Shown here: piece by piece, positions 39,338 to 49,100 of the stretch | How positions within the stretch are numbered: the stretch's first letter is position 1 | How the letters are laid out: each line of letters starts with the position of its first letter | From: Paenibacillus xylanexedens | GTDB taxonomy: Bacteria; Bacillota; Bacilli; Paenibacillales; Paenibacillaceae | Direction: 5' to 3' | Length of the DNA stretch: 64,000 bases | Assembly: GCF_007680605.1 (NCBI RefSeq) | Contig: NZ_VEIO01000010.1 | Span: 106,200-170,199, forward strand | The notes under the pieces: model-generated | What the model was told of the DNA's origin: nothing | Seen by the model: the letters and a program-made list of their open reading frames with translations, nothing else | Databases searched by the model: none | Made by a program: the position numbers and the translations under genes

Positions 39338-39453
39338 ATGCTTTAAGGTCTCTCTAACATATGTAATTCATTTCAGTTATTGCTCAATACATAGAGAATA
39401 CTTCATTTTCCAACATTTGAAAACCCCATATGCATTGAATTTTAAAAATAAAG

Positions 39454-39783
39454 TCAGGCAATCGGTGTTCCATTCGGTAACGGATGATCTGGAGAGAGCA
39501 GAACGACATCACCTTCTCCGGGAACACCGCCCAGAACAAGAACCTCAGACACGAAACCGGCAATCCGCCGCGGTGGGAAATTCACGACAGCCACGACCTG
39601 TTTGCCAATCATCATCTCCGGCGTGTAACGGTGGGTAATCTGGGCACTTGAATTTTTTAAACCGAGTGGCCCAAAATCTATTCTCATCTTAATCGCAGGA
39701 ACACGAGCCTTCAGAAAAGGTTCAGCCTCCACCACGGTACCTACCCGAATATCATGTTGCATGAACTCTTCAAAAGTAGCCAT
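39454..39783 (-). CDS. csaA: CsaA, chaperone-like tRNA-binding-domain protein
   Basis: 109 residues with GAGAGGAG eight bases before ATG. A single OB-fold tRNA-binding domain: FEEFMQHDIRVGTVVEAEPF, MRIDFGPLGLKNSSAQIT, GKQVVAVVNFPPRRIAGFVSEVLVLG (in parts). This matches CsaA of Bacillus, a dimeric protein implicated in protein export and chaperone activity. Length is as expected. Monocistronic. Confidence 0.93.
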   Translation of the reverse strand: MATFEEFMQHDIRVGTVVEAEPFLKARVPAIKMRIDFGPLGLKNSSAQITHRYTPEMMIGKQVVAVVNFPPRRIAGFVSEVLVLGGVPGEGDVVLLSPDHPLPNGTPIA

Positions 39784-39849
39784 AGATAAACTCCTCTCAA
39801 CGAAACGATGTCATATAGTATAGATGATATATCCATCCCGGAAAACAAA

Positions 39850-39883
39850 AAATCCAGATTACGCTGTATCGTAACCTGGATTA
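39850..39883 (-). terminator. Terminator after udk
   Basis: AATCCAGGTTACG and CGTAATCTGGATT (minus strand, 13 positions, one mismatch) with a short loop, followed by a T run. Confidence 0.8.
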
Positions 39884-39921
39884 ATTCCTGAAAAACTCCT
39901 GTTATCGTTAGGCAACAGTGA

Positions 39922-40554
39922 TTAAGATCTGTTCCAGTTTTCTCCCGTGAGATATTTCTCGGTAAGAATGGACAGCATCTGAATCCCTACTTCATTATGT
40001 CCGCCCTCAGGGATGATGATATCCGCATACTTTTTGGACGGTTCGATAAACGCATCATGCATCGGTTTGACCGTTTCGAGGTACTGTTTGTACACGGATT
40101 GAATCGAGCGTCCACGCTCCTCCATGTCACGCAGTACTCTGCGCAGAATACGTACATCGGAATCCGTATCTACAAATACCTTGATGTCCAGCAGTGTACG
40201 AAGATGCTCATCAATCAGCACATGTAGCCCTTCGACAATGACGATGTGGTTCGGTGCAAGTTCAATTGTTTCGCCTGCAGCGCGGTTATCTATGGTGAAG
40301 TCATACACGGGAGCATACGCTGGCTGGCCCTTTTTTAACAGGGTAAGATGTTCGATCAACAGATCGTTATCAAAAGCAAACGGGTGATCATAATTCGTCA
40401 GTCTGCGCTGCTCAGGTGTGAGGTCTGACTGGTCTTTGTAATAATTGTCTTGGGATATGAATGTAACTTTCGCTGATCCCAGACGTTCAATAACGGAGCG
40501 GGCTACCGTTGTTTTGCCGGAGCCGGTTCCTCCGGCGATACCAATAATGAGCAT
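39922..40554 (-). CDS. udk: Uridine kinase
   Basis: 210 residues. P-loop GGTGSGKT near residue 8, ISQDNYYKD, NYDHPFAFDNDLLIEHL, VIVEGLHVL, FVDTDSDVRILRRVLRDMEERGR (in parts). The order and length match Udk. It phosphorylates uridine and cytidine in pyrimidine salvage, in the cytoplasm. GGGAGG lies about 13 bases upstream. Confidence 0.95.
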   Translation of the reverse strand: MLIIGIAGGTGSGKTTVARSVIERLGSAKVTFISQDNYYKDQSDLTPEQRRLTNYDHPFAFDNDLLIEHLTLLKKGQPAYAPVYDFTIDNRAAGETIELAPNHIVIVEGLHVLIDEHLRTLLDIKVFVDTDSDVRILRRVLRDMEERGRSIQSVYKQYLETVKPMHDAFIEPSKKYADIIIPEGGHNEVGIQMLSILTEKYLTGENWNRS

Positions 40555-40831
40555 GGTTGTTCCATAAACCTCCCTAAAGTGGCAGCATGATCAATCGATG
40601 AAGAGTGCCCAAAATGTTTCATTTTTGAACTCGATTTGCATGTCTGTCTGCGAATACACAATTCCTTCATTGTACCACAGCTTGTTGACTTTTTCATCTT
40701 AAGGAACAGACCATGTTTTGCCTTCAAGAAGGAAGCTCATTTTCACTCTTAAAGGCTACACAACCAGGTATTTCACGTCCGTAATACAATCTGCATAGGA
40801 ACCAGACCCTGATTTTCCTGATATTGACCAA
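40555..40831. other. Gap between udk and the bgl operon promoter
   Basis: This divergent gap holds the udk leader on the minus strand, with a candidate -10 TACAAT (minus, near 40672). I see no gene, repeat or structured RNA in it. Confidence 0.5.
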
Positions 40832-40859
40832 TTGACTTTTCGAAGGATGTGCCTATAAT
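40832..40859 (+). promoter_or_regulatory. Sigma-A promoter of the licT/bgl operon
   Basis: TTGACT (40832-40837), 16 bases, TATAAT (40854-40859). About 20 bases before the first RAT element. Confidence 0.75.
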
Positions 40860-40878
40860 AAAAGTATATTGTTAACAC

Positions 40879-40949
40879 GGACTGTTACTGGGGAAACCAG
40901 GCATGACCGAATTCGATTGCTTTCGTGTAATCGCTTTCGGTCTTTTTTT
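40879..40949 (+). promoter_or_regulatory. RAT antiterminator overlapping a terminator, upstream of licT
   Basis: A 30-base RAT element (40879-40908) begins GGACTGTTACTG and ends CAGGCATGACC, the form bound by LicT/SacT-type proteins. Its last GACC is also the 5' arm of a 14-position terminator stem (40905-40918 with 40929-40942) followed by T7. LicT binding to the RAT prevents the terminator from folding. Since licT lies downstream, the switch gives positive autoregulation. Confidence 0.9.
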
Positions 40950-40972
40950 ATTTCTAGCGGGGGGTGAGGACA

Positions 40973-41809
40973 TTGAAGGTTATCAAGAAAGTAAATAATA
41001 ACGTAGCCATTGCCATTAATGAGCATAACGAAGAGGTATTCGTGGTGGGCAAAGGTGTAGGGTTTCTCAAAACTCCATATGAGCTGACCGAGACGGACCT
41101 GGTGGAAAAAATTTTCGTAGCCCCCAAGAACATTCGAATGTATGATCTGCTGAACAGCATTCCGATTGAGGATATTTATCTGGCGGAGGAAGTGATGAAG
41201 CTGGGCAGCGAGATTTTGAACAAAACCTTTAACCCGAATCTGCTTCTCACCCTGTCCGACCATATCAGCTTTGCCCTTTCCCGTACCAGGGAAGGCATCA
41301 GCATTAAGAATCCGCTGGAGTGGGAAGTGCGGACACTGTATCCGGGTGAGACCCGGGTAGGCGAAGCTGCAATGAAGCTGATTCAGGAGAAAACGAATTT
41401 GACTCTGCCGTCAGCCGAGATCACCCTGCTTGCCCTGCATTTTGTGAATGCACAGGTAGGCTCCGGCGAGATGAGTGATACAACCAAGGTAACTACCGTG
41501 ACGGGAGAGATTCTTTCCGTAATCAAATACGCTCTCAAGATTGACTTTCAAGAGGACTCCATTCATTTCATGCGGTTCGCCACACATATAAGGTACTTCA
41601 TCATGAGGCAGATGAGCGGCAAGTCGTTGAAAGATGAGAATGAGTCCCTGTATACGATGGTGAAGGAAAAGTTCCCGAAGGAACTCGCTTGTGTGGAGAA
41701 GATTGCTGATTTCCTGAAAACAAACTATGGCTGGACATGTTCCGATGATGAGAAATTGTATCTGATCCTGCATATCCAGCGATTAACCACCAATGAACCA
41801 GTAGAATAA
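40973..41809 (+). CDS. licT: LicT/BglG-family transcription antiterminator
   Basis: 278 residues from TTG 40973, which gives the family-typical start MKVIKKVNNNVAIAIN; GTG 40964 lies inside the G-rich ribosome binding site. An N-terminal CAT RNA-binding domain (about 1-55) is followed by two PTS regulation domains (about 65-170 and 175-278) with conserved His in DHISFAL, LALHFVNAQ, FATHIRYF and LYLILHIQR. PTS phosphorylation of these His residues controls dimerisation and RNA binding. It acts on the two RAT elements at 40879 and 41896. The stop codon falls at the edge of a repeat (41807-41853). Confidence 0.93.
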   Translation: MKVIKKVNNNVAIAINEHNEEVFVVGKGVGFLKTPYELTETDLVEKIFVAPKNIRMYDLLNSIPIEDIYLAEEVMKLGSEILNKTFNPNLLLTLSDHISFALSRTREGISIKNPLEWEVRTLYPGETRVGEAAMKLIQEKTNLTLPSAEITLLALHFVNAQVGSGEMSDTTKVTTVTGEILSVIKYALKIDFQEDSIHFMRFATHIRYFIMRQMSGKSLKDENESLYTMVKEKFPKELACVEKIADFLKTNYGWTCSDDEKLYLILHIQRLTTNEPVE

Positions 41810-41853
41810 CAGTTACTCTCCAGGTTCTTCTGTCATCGAAGTGTCTGTGTAAA
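41807..41853 (+). repeat. Partial copy of the 9357-9585 dispersed repeat
   Basis: These 47 bases match the right arm of the 229-bp element (9517-9563) at roughly 85-90% of positions, sharing for example TACTCTCCAGGTT and TTCTGTCATCG. The left arm is absent. It begins at the licT stop codon. Confidence 0.7.
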
Positions 41854-41895
41854 CCATTCTTGTTTGTATAGTATGACAACTGAATACTCATTAAT

Positions 41896-41965
41896 GGACT
41901 GTTACTGATTCGATCAGGCATGACCAAGCGTAGGGAATGACGATTCCCCGGCTTGGTCATTTTTC
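41896..41965 (+). promoter_or_regulatory. Second RAT antiterminator/terminator, upstream of the PTS gene
   Basis: RAT (41896-41925) begins GGACTGTTACTG and ends CAGGCATGACC. It overlaps a terminator stem ATGACCAAGC (41920-41929) with GCTTGGTCAT (41951-41960), inner GGGAAT/ATTCCC, and TTTT. Both RATs in the operon share the same ends, so both should respond to LicT. Confidence 0.9.
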
Positions 41966-42009
41966 ATATATATCTAATTATTCATCATGAAGCAGAGGAG
42001 AAGAGGGTT

Positions 42010-43941
42010 ATGAATAATAAAGACTTGGCTAAAAACGTGCTTGAGCTCGTTGGCGGCGAGCAAAATATATCCGGACTTACACATTGTGCTACCCGTTTAC
42101 GTTTTGTATTAAAGGACGACAGTAAGGCTGATCTGAAGACATTGAACCAGCTGGAAGGTGTGCTTAAAGCGCAGAACTCCGGGGGGCAGGTTCAAGTCAT
42201 CATTGGAGCGAAAGTAGATGCTGTTTACAATGAAGTCAAAACCTTAACATCAGATCGTTTGGGAAATTCCGAAGAAACCGCAGCAAGCAGCGGATCGAAG
42301 AAAAAACGCAATCCGTTTAATGCGGTACTTGAAACGATTGCCGGTATTTTCACACCGATTCTTCCAGCACTGGTTGGTTGCGGCATGATCAAATGCTTGG
42401 CAACGGTAATGGCTGCCCTCGGATGGCTTGAAGGGTCTGGGTTCATGGTCATCATTAATATGATCGGTGACTTGATCTTCTATTTCCTGCCGTTCTTCCT
42501 TGCTGTCAGCGCAGCACATAAGTTCAAAACGAACCCTTATCTTGCGGTGGCTCTTGCCGCTGGACTGATGCACCCGACCATTTTGAATGCGGCAGCTAAA
42601 ATTGCCGAGACAGGTGTGAGCACAGTTGATTTTCTGGGCATGCCGATCCTGTTAATGAAGTACTCATCTTCGGTTATTCCTATTATTCTGGCTGTTTGGA
42701 TTATGAGTTACTTATATCCGCTCGTCAATCGAGTGATTCCTAAGTTTTTGCAAGTGTTGCTTACGCCAATGATCGTGCTGTTCATTATGGTTCCGCTTGA
42801 ACTCATCGTATTTGGCCCTGTGGGTTCACATATTGGTGACTGGCTGACGAACGGTATTAACTCACTATTCTCCACGGCGGGTGTTCTGGCAGGGGCGATT
42901 CTCGGATTCTTCAAACCGATTATGGTTATGTTTGGTATGCACTATGCCATTATGCCGATTCAGGTTCAACAAGTGGCAACTTTGGGTGCAACCGTGTTGT
43001 TGCCTACAGCTCTTGCAGCGAACTTGGCGCAAGCTGGTGCGGCCTTTGGTGTATTCGTACTAACCAAGAACAAAACGATGAAATCAGCAGCAGGCTCAAG
43101 TGGATTAACAGCTTTGTTCGGGATTACCGAGCCGGCGATCTACGGGGTAACGTTGAAATATAAACGGCCGTTTTTCGCAGCGTGTCTTGCTGGAGGTATC
43201 GTATCTGGATTCTTCAGTCTGGTTCATACGACAGCTAATGCCATCGCCCTTCCCGGTGTACTGGCATTAGGCACATATACATCGGATCGTTACATGTATG
43301 TAGTCATTGGATGTATCGCGGCCGTTGTGTTAGCTTTTGTATTCACGCTGATTGCAGGCATCAAGGAAGATGCGGACGGAAGCCCATCGCAAAAAAAATC
43401 TGGCAGAGTAAGCATCGATTCATCGAATGATGTGGGAAGCACAGCACCATTGGAAAAGTCTATTTCGACCGACACTTCTTCTTCAGACATGCTCATCGTA
43501 AGTCCGATGACGGGTGAGATTAAACCGATCTCCGAAGTGGAGGATCAAGCTTTTGCACAGGAACTGATGGGAAAAGGCATTGCGATTGAGCCGACGGAAG
43601 GCAAGGTATATGCCCCGTTTGACGGAGTAGTTGAAGCTCTTTATCGCACGAAACATGCTATTGGCTTAAAGGCAAATAACGGCGTAGAGATTCTGATCCA
43701 TATCGGGGTAGACACCGTCAGCCTGAAAGGCAAATATTTTAACGCACATATCAAACAGGGAGAGACCATCCAAGCAGGAGATTTGTTGGTGGAGTTTGAT
43801 CCGGACGGCATTAGATCAGCAGGTTATAACACGATTACATCGATTGTTGTTACCGACATGCAACAATATGGAGATGTGCTCACGACAGCGAGCAGTGGCC
43901 CGATCCGGGAAAGCGAAGCTTTAATTAAACTTATTCCGTAA
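42010..43941 (+). CDS. bglP: Beta-glucoside PTS transporter, EIIBCA
   Basis: 643 residues from ATG 42010 behind GAGGAGAAGAGGG; the frame is open to 41953. EIIB domain with phosphorylated Cys in GLTHCATRLRF (about 26), a ten-helix EIIC domain (about 105-460) with GITEPAIYGVTLKY, a Ser/Lys linker, and EIIA with active His in EILIHIGVDTVSL (about 578). It imports and phosphorylates beta-glucosides such as salicin, arbutin or cellobiose. It also controls LicT by phosphorylation in the known paradigm. Confidence 0.95.
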   Translation: MNNKDLAKNVLELVGGEQNISGLTHCATRLRFVLKDDSKADLKTLNQLEGVLKAQNSGGQVQVIIGAKVDAVYNEVKTLTSDRLGNSEETAASSGSKKKRNPFNAVLETIAGIFTPILPALVGCGMIKCLATVMAALGWLEGSGFMVIINMIGDLIFYFLPFFLAVSAAHKFKTNPYLAVALAAGLMHPTILNAAAKIAETGVSTVDFLGMPILLMKYSSSVIPIILAVWIMSYLYPLVNRVIPKFLQVLLTPMIVLFIMVPLELIVFGPVGSHIGDWLTNGINSLFSTAGVLAGAILGFFKPIMVMFGMHYAIMPIQVQQVATLGATVLLPTALAANLAQAGAAFGVFVLTKNKTMKSAAGSSGLTALFGITEPAIYGVTLKYKRPFFAACLAGGIVSGFFSLVHTTANAIALPGVLALGTYTSDRYMYVVIGCIAAVVLAFVFTLIAGIKEDADGSPSQKKSGRVSIDSSNDVGSTAPLEKSISTDTSSSDMLIVSPMTGEIKPISEVEDQAFAQELMGKGIAIEPTEGKVYAPFDGVVEALYRTKHAIGLKANNGVEILIHIGVDTVSLKGKYFNAHIKQGETIQAGDLLVEFDPDGIRSAGYNTITSIVVTDMQQYGDVLTTASSGPIRESEALIKLIP

Positions 43942-43965
43942 ATAAAATAACAGGAGGAAATAACA

Positions 43966-45432
43966 ATGACGAATATGAGCAAATCCCATTTTCCAAAAGA
44001 CTTTTTATGGGGCGGTGCGTTATCTGCTTGTCAGGCAGAGGGTGCTTATGATGTGGATGGCAAAACGTTGACCATTCCCGAGGTCATGAAGTTTAACGAG
44101 AAGAACGACCGCAAGGTGACCAAGCAGATTCGGGTGAACTGGGACATGATTGAGGAAGCACGGAACGACCCTAACGCGGCGAACTATCCGAAACGGCGGG
44201 GAATTGATTTTTATCATCGATTCCGTGAGGATATTGCTTTATTTGCCGAGATGGGCTTCAAAGTGTTCCGTTATTCCATCGCGTGGGCGAGAGTGTTTCC
44301 GGGCGGGGATGATGCTACTCCAAACGAGAAGGCGTTGCAATTCTACGATCAGGTCATTGATGAATGTTTGAAGCACGGCATGGAGCCGTTGATTACGATC
44401 AGCCATTTCGATACCCCGATTGTACTGATGGACAAGTTCGGTGGCTGGTATAACCGCAAGCTCGTGGATCTATATGTGAAGTATTGCGAAGTGCTGTTCA
44501 ATCGCTACAAAGGCAAAGTGAAATACTGGGTTACGTTTAACGAGATCAATATGAGTGTAAAAGCGTCGGCAAAAACGCTAGGCATCATTGAGTATGACGC
44601 GCCTAACTATGAGGAAATGCTCTTCCAAGGGCTACACCACCAGTTTGTTGCTGCGTCCAGAGCAACCAAGCTGGCACATGAGATTGATCCGAATAATCAG
44701 ATTGGCAGCATGGTGGCCTATTTCACCACCTATCCGTACACATGCAAGCCGGAGGATGCGCTCCAGATGCAGCAGGATGATCAGATGAAAAATCAATTTT
44801 ATCTGGATGTGCTCAACAAAGGAGAGTACCCTTACTACAGCAAGACGTATTTTAAAAATAGAGGCATTCAGCTCCGCATTGAGGATGGCGACCTGGAAGG
44901 AATTCGGGCACATACGGCTGACTTTGTAGGCATGTCGTATTACAATTCCATGATCTCCAGCAGCGATACCGAGCAGCTTGAGCTGACAGCAGGCAACGTG
45001 CACAGCGTATACAAAAATCCGCATCTGCCTGCAAACGAATGGGGATGGCAGATTGATCCGATCGGCCTGCGTTATACACTGAATCTGGTCTATGACCGGT
45101 ATCATAAGCCTGTGTTTATTCTGGAGAACAGTTCCGGTTTTTATGACACGCTGAACGAAGACGGCACGGTGAATGATCCATATCGGATTGATTTTTTGAG
45201 CAAACACATTGAACAGATGGGGCTTGCTATCGCCGATGGCGTCGAGGTGCTTGGGTACACGATGTGGGGGCCGATTGATATGATCAGTTCAGGCACGTCC
45301 GAGATGAGTAAGCGCTACGGATTTATCTATGTGGATCAGGATGATTACGGTAAGGGTACATTGAAAAGATACCGCAAAGACTCGTTCTACTGGTATCAAA
45401 ACGTGATCCGCACCAATGGGGCAGAGTTATAG
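43966..45432 (+). CDS. bglH: 6-phospho-beta-glucosidase, glycoside hydrolase family 1
   Basis: 488 residues, AGGAGG eight bases before ATG. N-terminal signature FPKDFLWGGALSACQAEGAY, acid/base Glu in TFNEINMS (about 188), nucleophile Glu in ILENSSGFYD (about 386), and the phosphate-site Ser/Lys/Tyr region SEMSKRYGFIYVD. It hydrolyses the phosphorylated beta-glucoside delivered by BglP in the cytoplasm. Last gene of the licT-bglP-bglH operon. Confidence 0.94.
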   Translation: MTNMSKSHFPKDFLWGGALSACQAEGAYDVDGKTLTIPEVMKFNEKNDRKVTKQIRVNWDMIEEARNDPNAANYPKRRGIDFYHRFREDIALFAEMGFKVFRYSIAWARVFPGGDDATPNEKALQFYDQVIDECLKHGMEPLITISHFDTPIVLMDKFGGWYNRKLVDLYVKYCEVLFNRYKGKVKYWVTFNEINMSVKASAKTLGIIEYDAPNYEEMLFQGLHHQFVAASRATKLAHEIDPNNQIGSMVAYFTTYPYTCKPEDALQMQQDDQMKNQFYLDVLNKGEYPYYSKTYFKNRGIQLRIEDGDLEGIRAHTADFVGMSYYNSMISSSDTEQLELTAGNVHSVYKNPHLPANEWGWQIDPIGLRYTLNLVYDRYHKPVFILENSSGFYDTLNEDGTVNDPYRIDFLSKHIEQMGLAIADGVEVLGYTMWGPIDMISSGTSEMSKRYGFIYVDQDDYGKGTLKRYRKDSFYWYQNVIRTNGAEL

Positions 45433-45500
45433 CACATTCCGAGCTGCAGGAGTTTATCTGAAATTTAAAATAAATAGATTTAAAGTCCTGGGCCTTCTGG

Positions 45501-45506
45501 TATAAT
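45501..45506 (+). promoter_or_regulatory. Extended -10 promoter of the small secreted protein gene
   Basis: TGGTATAAT ends at 45506, with a poor -35 (TTTAAA, 16 bases upstream). It lies 61 bases before the ATG. Confidence 0.5.
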
Positions 45507-45566
45507 CATGTCGAATGATGTCAATCTTCACCAGATGTCTTCTACATATGTCGGGAGGTCTATTCT

Positions 45567-46034
45567 ATGAAAAAGTCAATCAAGCTTCTCTCTTCAACAG
45601 CTGTTGCGGCAATTGCAGCTGTATCGGTTGTTACTTCGGCATCTGCAGCAAGCAGTTATGCGATTCAACCGATATCTTCGTTATCCAGCGTGGACATTTC
45701 CTCCATGGATATTGAAACGGCATTGATGATGGTGCAGCAAGAACGTGCTAAACTACTGGATGCTCAATTACAAGTGCAAATTCAAGCGGTACAGAACCGG
45801 AATCAACAGATCGCCGATCTGAATGCAAAATTGCAAGTAGCTCAGCAAAACGGGGATCAAGCCGCAGTGCAAACGCTAAAAGCGCAGATTGATGCTCTCA
45901 GCAATTCGCAACAAATGGACATGCTTCGTTTACAGTCCATGTCCAACAAGCGGAATGAAGCTTTTGATTTGATGACTAATTTCATTAAAAAAATGCAAGA
46001 CTCCAGATCCTCCATCATTGGCAACATGCGTTAA
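45567..46034 (+). CDS. Small secreted coiled-coil protein, function unknown
   Basis: 155 residues with GGGAGG before ATG. Signal peptide (about 1-28, ending SAASA). The mature part is almost all helix with heptad-like spacing from about 48 to 130 (LMMVQQERAKLLDAQLQVQ; NQQIADLNAKLQVAQQN), very rich in Gln and Ala. No cysteine after the signal, no anchor. I recognise no family. It is monocistronic with its own promoter and terminator. A cell-wall-associated or spore-related role is possible but unsupported. Confidence 0.75.
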   Translation: MKKSIKLLSSTAVAAIAAVSVVTSASAASSYAIQPISSLSSVDISSMDIETALMMVQQERAKLLDAQLQVQIQAVQNRNQQIADLNAKLQVAQQNGDQAAVQTLKAQIDALSNSQQMDMLRLQSMSNKRNEAFDLMTNFIKKMQDSRSSIIGNMR

Positions 46035-46097
46035 GACCGGGATCTAAAACAAGGTTTCGAATGGTACTTTAATCACAAACCACAACGTTACAAAAGC

Positions 46098-46147
46098 AAA
46101 AAAGAGCAAAGATGGAATCATCATTCCAAAGCTTCGCTCTTTTTTTA
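46098..46147. terminator. Bidirectional terminator
   Basis: AAAAAGAGC and GCTCTTTTTT arms enclose an AT-rich loop with an inner GGAAT/ATTCC stem. It can serve the secreted-protein gene (plus) and the SNF2 gene (minus). Confidence 0.85.
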
Positions 46148-46161
46148 TTTTGCCCCCAAGT

Positions 46162-49100
46162 TTAACCAGACCAGTCCCGGCGACGCGTGAATAAATCCTT
46201 CAGTTCATCGGTCGACAGTTCGGTAATCCAGTTCTCGGAGCTGGTGATGATGTTGTCGCTAAGCTGTTGCTTGCTCTCCAGCATCTCGTCGATGCGTTCC
46301 TCCAGTGTACCGAGAGAGATAAACTTGTGCACCTGTACATCCTTGGTCTGTCCCATCCGATAGGCCCGGTCTGTCGCCTGATTCTCTACCGCAGGGTTCC
46401 ACCAGCGGTCAAAGTGGAAGACGTGATTGGCTGCTGTCAGATTCAGGCCGACACCGCCAGCCTTAATCGACAGAATGAAGACCGAAGGCTGCTTGTCCGC
46501 AGGCAGTGTGCGAGACTGGAATTCCTCAATCATGCGATCCCGTGCTGTCTTCGACGTGCCGCCATGCAGGTAGAGTACAGGTTCTTGCAGCTCCTGCCGC
46601 AGCACTTGCTGTAACATCTGCCCCATGCCGATATATTGTGTGAAAATAAGGCATCGTTCCCCCTCATCACGTAGCTCGCGGACAAGTTCCATCAGCCGTT
46701 CCAGCTTGGCCGAGCGGCTGATCAGCATCGCCATGTCCTGCGGGCTGTACACATCATAAGTTGAGGTTGCCGGGTCATCTGCAGGCAGCTCTTCAGGCAA
46801 CGTTTCCTTGGTGAGCAAGAGTGGATGGTCACACAATTGCTTCAATTGGGTTAACGCGGAGAGAATCGCGCCTTTGCGTTTGATACCCTCCAGCTCTTTC
46901 ATTTTATCCATCAGGGCTTGCACGGATTGGTCATATAATGCACTCTGTTCACCTGTGAGGTGAATATACGTTTTCATCTCATTTTTGTCCGGCAGATCGA
47001 GCTGGATATTCGGATCTTTTTTCTTGCGGCGAAGCATAAAAGGTTTTACTAGCTGCTGCAGATCCTGCATGCGCTGTTCATCCTTATCCTTTTCAATCGC
47101 ACTGATGAAGCGGGTTTGAAATGCCCGGGCACTGCCCAGATAACCCGGATTGATGAAATCATAGATCGACCACAGCTCAGACAACCGATTCTCAATCGGG
47201 GTACCTGTGAGCGCAATGCGATGTTTCGCCGGGAAGCTACGTACAGCCACGGACTGTTTCGTCTGGGCATTCTTGATATTCTGTGCTTCATCGAGACAGA
47301 TGGCCGCCCATGTATAGGTTTCCAGCAGTTCCTGATCCAGCGTCGCCGTGGCGTAAGAGGTAATGATAATATCCGACTGTTCGGCTTGCTCCCGGAATTC
47401 TTCTCCGTTTAACCGACGTGCCCCGTAATGCAGACTGACACGGATGGAGGGAGCAAAACGGCTAATTTCCTTCTGCCAGTTCCCGAGTACGGATGTTGGA
47501 CAGATCAGAAGGGCGGGGGCTTGTCCCGGCAGTCTTGGCTCATGCTCTTTGATGTGCAACAAATACGTAATGAACTGAATCGTTTTTCCAAGACCCATAT
47601 CATCCGCAAGACAAGCACCTAAGCCGAACCTGCGCAGAAAACCAAGCCAAGCGAAACCTTCCTTCTGGTAAGAACGCAGCTCTGCATGTAGTCCGTCCGG
47701 AACGGGCAGGGAAGGAGCTCCCCCTTGTCCGCCTCCAAGCTGGGCGATGACCCGGTTCAGATGATCATTCAACTCCACCTCAAGCCGGATGCTTTCGCTG
47801 GTCTGAGATGACTCTGCTTCCTGTTCGCCCTCAGCCTGTTGACCTTCCTTCCATTTCTGCTTGGCATATTCCCGCTGTTCATTGTGAAGCAGATGCAGGT
47901 GCAGAATATCTTGGAACGAGAGTCCTTGCTCCCGATCCACGCCGCCCATGGCTCTGCGAATCTGCTCCAGCAGATCGGGGTCGAGCGGCACCCATTCGCC
48001 GCGGAATCGAACAAGGCGTTCGTTACGGGCGACGAGATCTGCAAATTCTTCTTCGCTAAGGTCACTGTCCCCAATGGCGATGCGCCAGTCAAAATGAATG
48101 ATGGAGTCCAATCCAAAGAACGATTGGCCCCGCTCGCTGCCTTCCTCCGGTTTTACCTTGGCTCGTAGCTTCGGTTTTTTCTTCCGGGCGGCTTCCCACC
48201 AGCCCGGCAACAGCACTTGCCATCCGGCGGCTAGCAAGCGACCGCTCTCTTGGGTCAGGAACTGCCAGGCTTGCTGATCATCCAGCGGATCGCTCAGAAT
48301 ATCTCGTCTGCCGCTGATGGAGCTACCAAGACGCGGCAGTTGCGCACGTAGCTGATCCAGCCAGCCAGCCGAGCGATCCAGAATAAATGGCGTCCAACCT
48401 TCGGGCCACTCGCCCTCCAGTCGTCCGCGTGAATCCAGCATGACTGGCACGAGAACAGCGGCGTCCAGCTTGTTCTGTAATACCAAACGCAGTCGCCATG
48501 AGAAGTCGTCCTCATCCGGCTCCTGCAATTGCAGCATCGGGCGGAAGGGTGCAGCATCGGCTTTCCAGCCGATGGACACCAGCCACGACCGAGCATCAAG
48601 ACCACCTGTTCGCGGAAGCACTCCGCGCTCGGGGAAGAGCTGCGGGAACTCCCGCCGTAGGTCGGTGGCCGCTTCTTCGGAGCTGTACCAGCGCTGGAAC
48701 ACAGCAGCGGAGTAAGCTGCGCCAAGTCCTTCAGCGAAACTTTCGTCCGTCTGTTGCATGGCTTGGTGAAGTGCAGCCAGATCCTGCTTTTTCAGACTAT
48801 CCAAGTCCCACGTCCATTGCAGTTGTCCGGCACGATAAGCCTCAAAGCTGGGTACATACTTGCGATGATCAATAGACGAGGACAGTATTGGGGCTAGTCG
48901 GATCAGGTACTCGGCCTGCTCATCCCACTTCCACTCAATATGAATCAGGGTCTTCATCTCCGCAAAGAATGGGAGAACCTCTTCCGCAGGCAAGACGACA
49001 AGCTCAATCTCTTCAATCTGTCGGATTTCAAGCTCCGTACCGTAAAAGGAGGGAGCATGCCATGCGAATAGACGCTGCTTCAACGACTGGCCTGACACAA

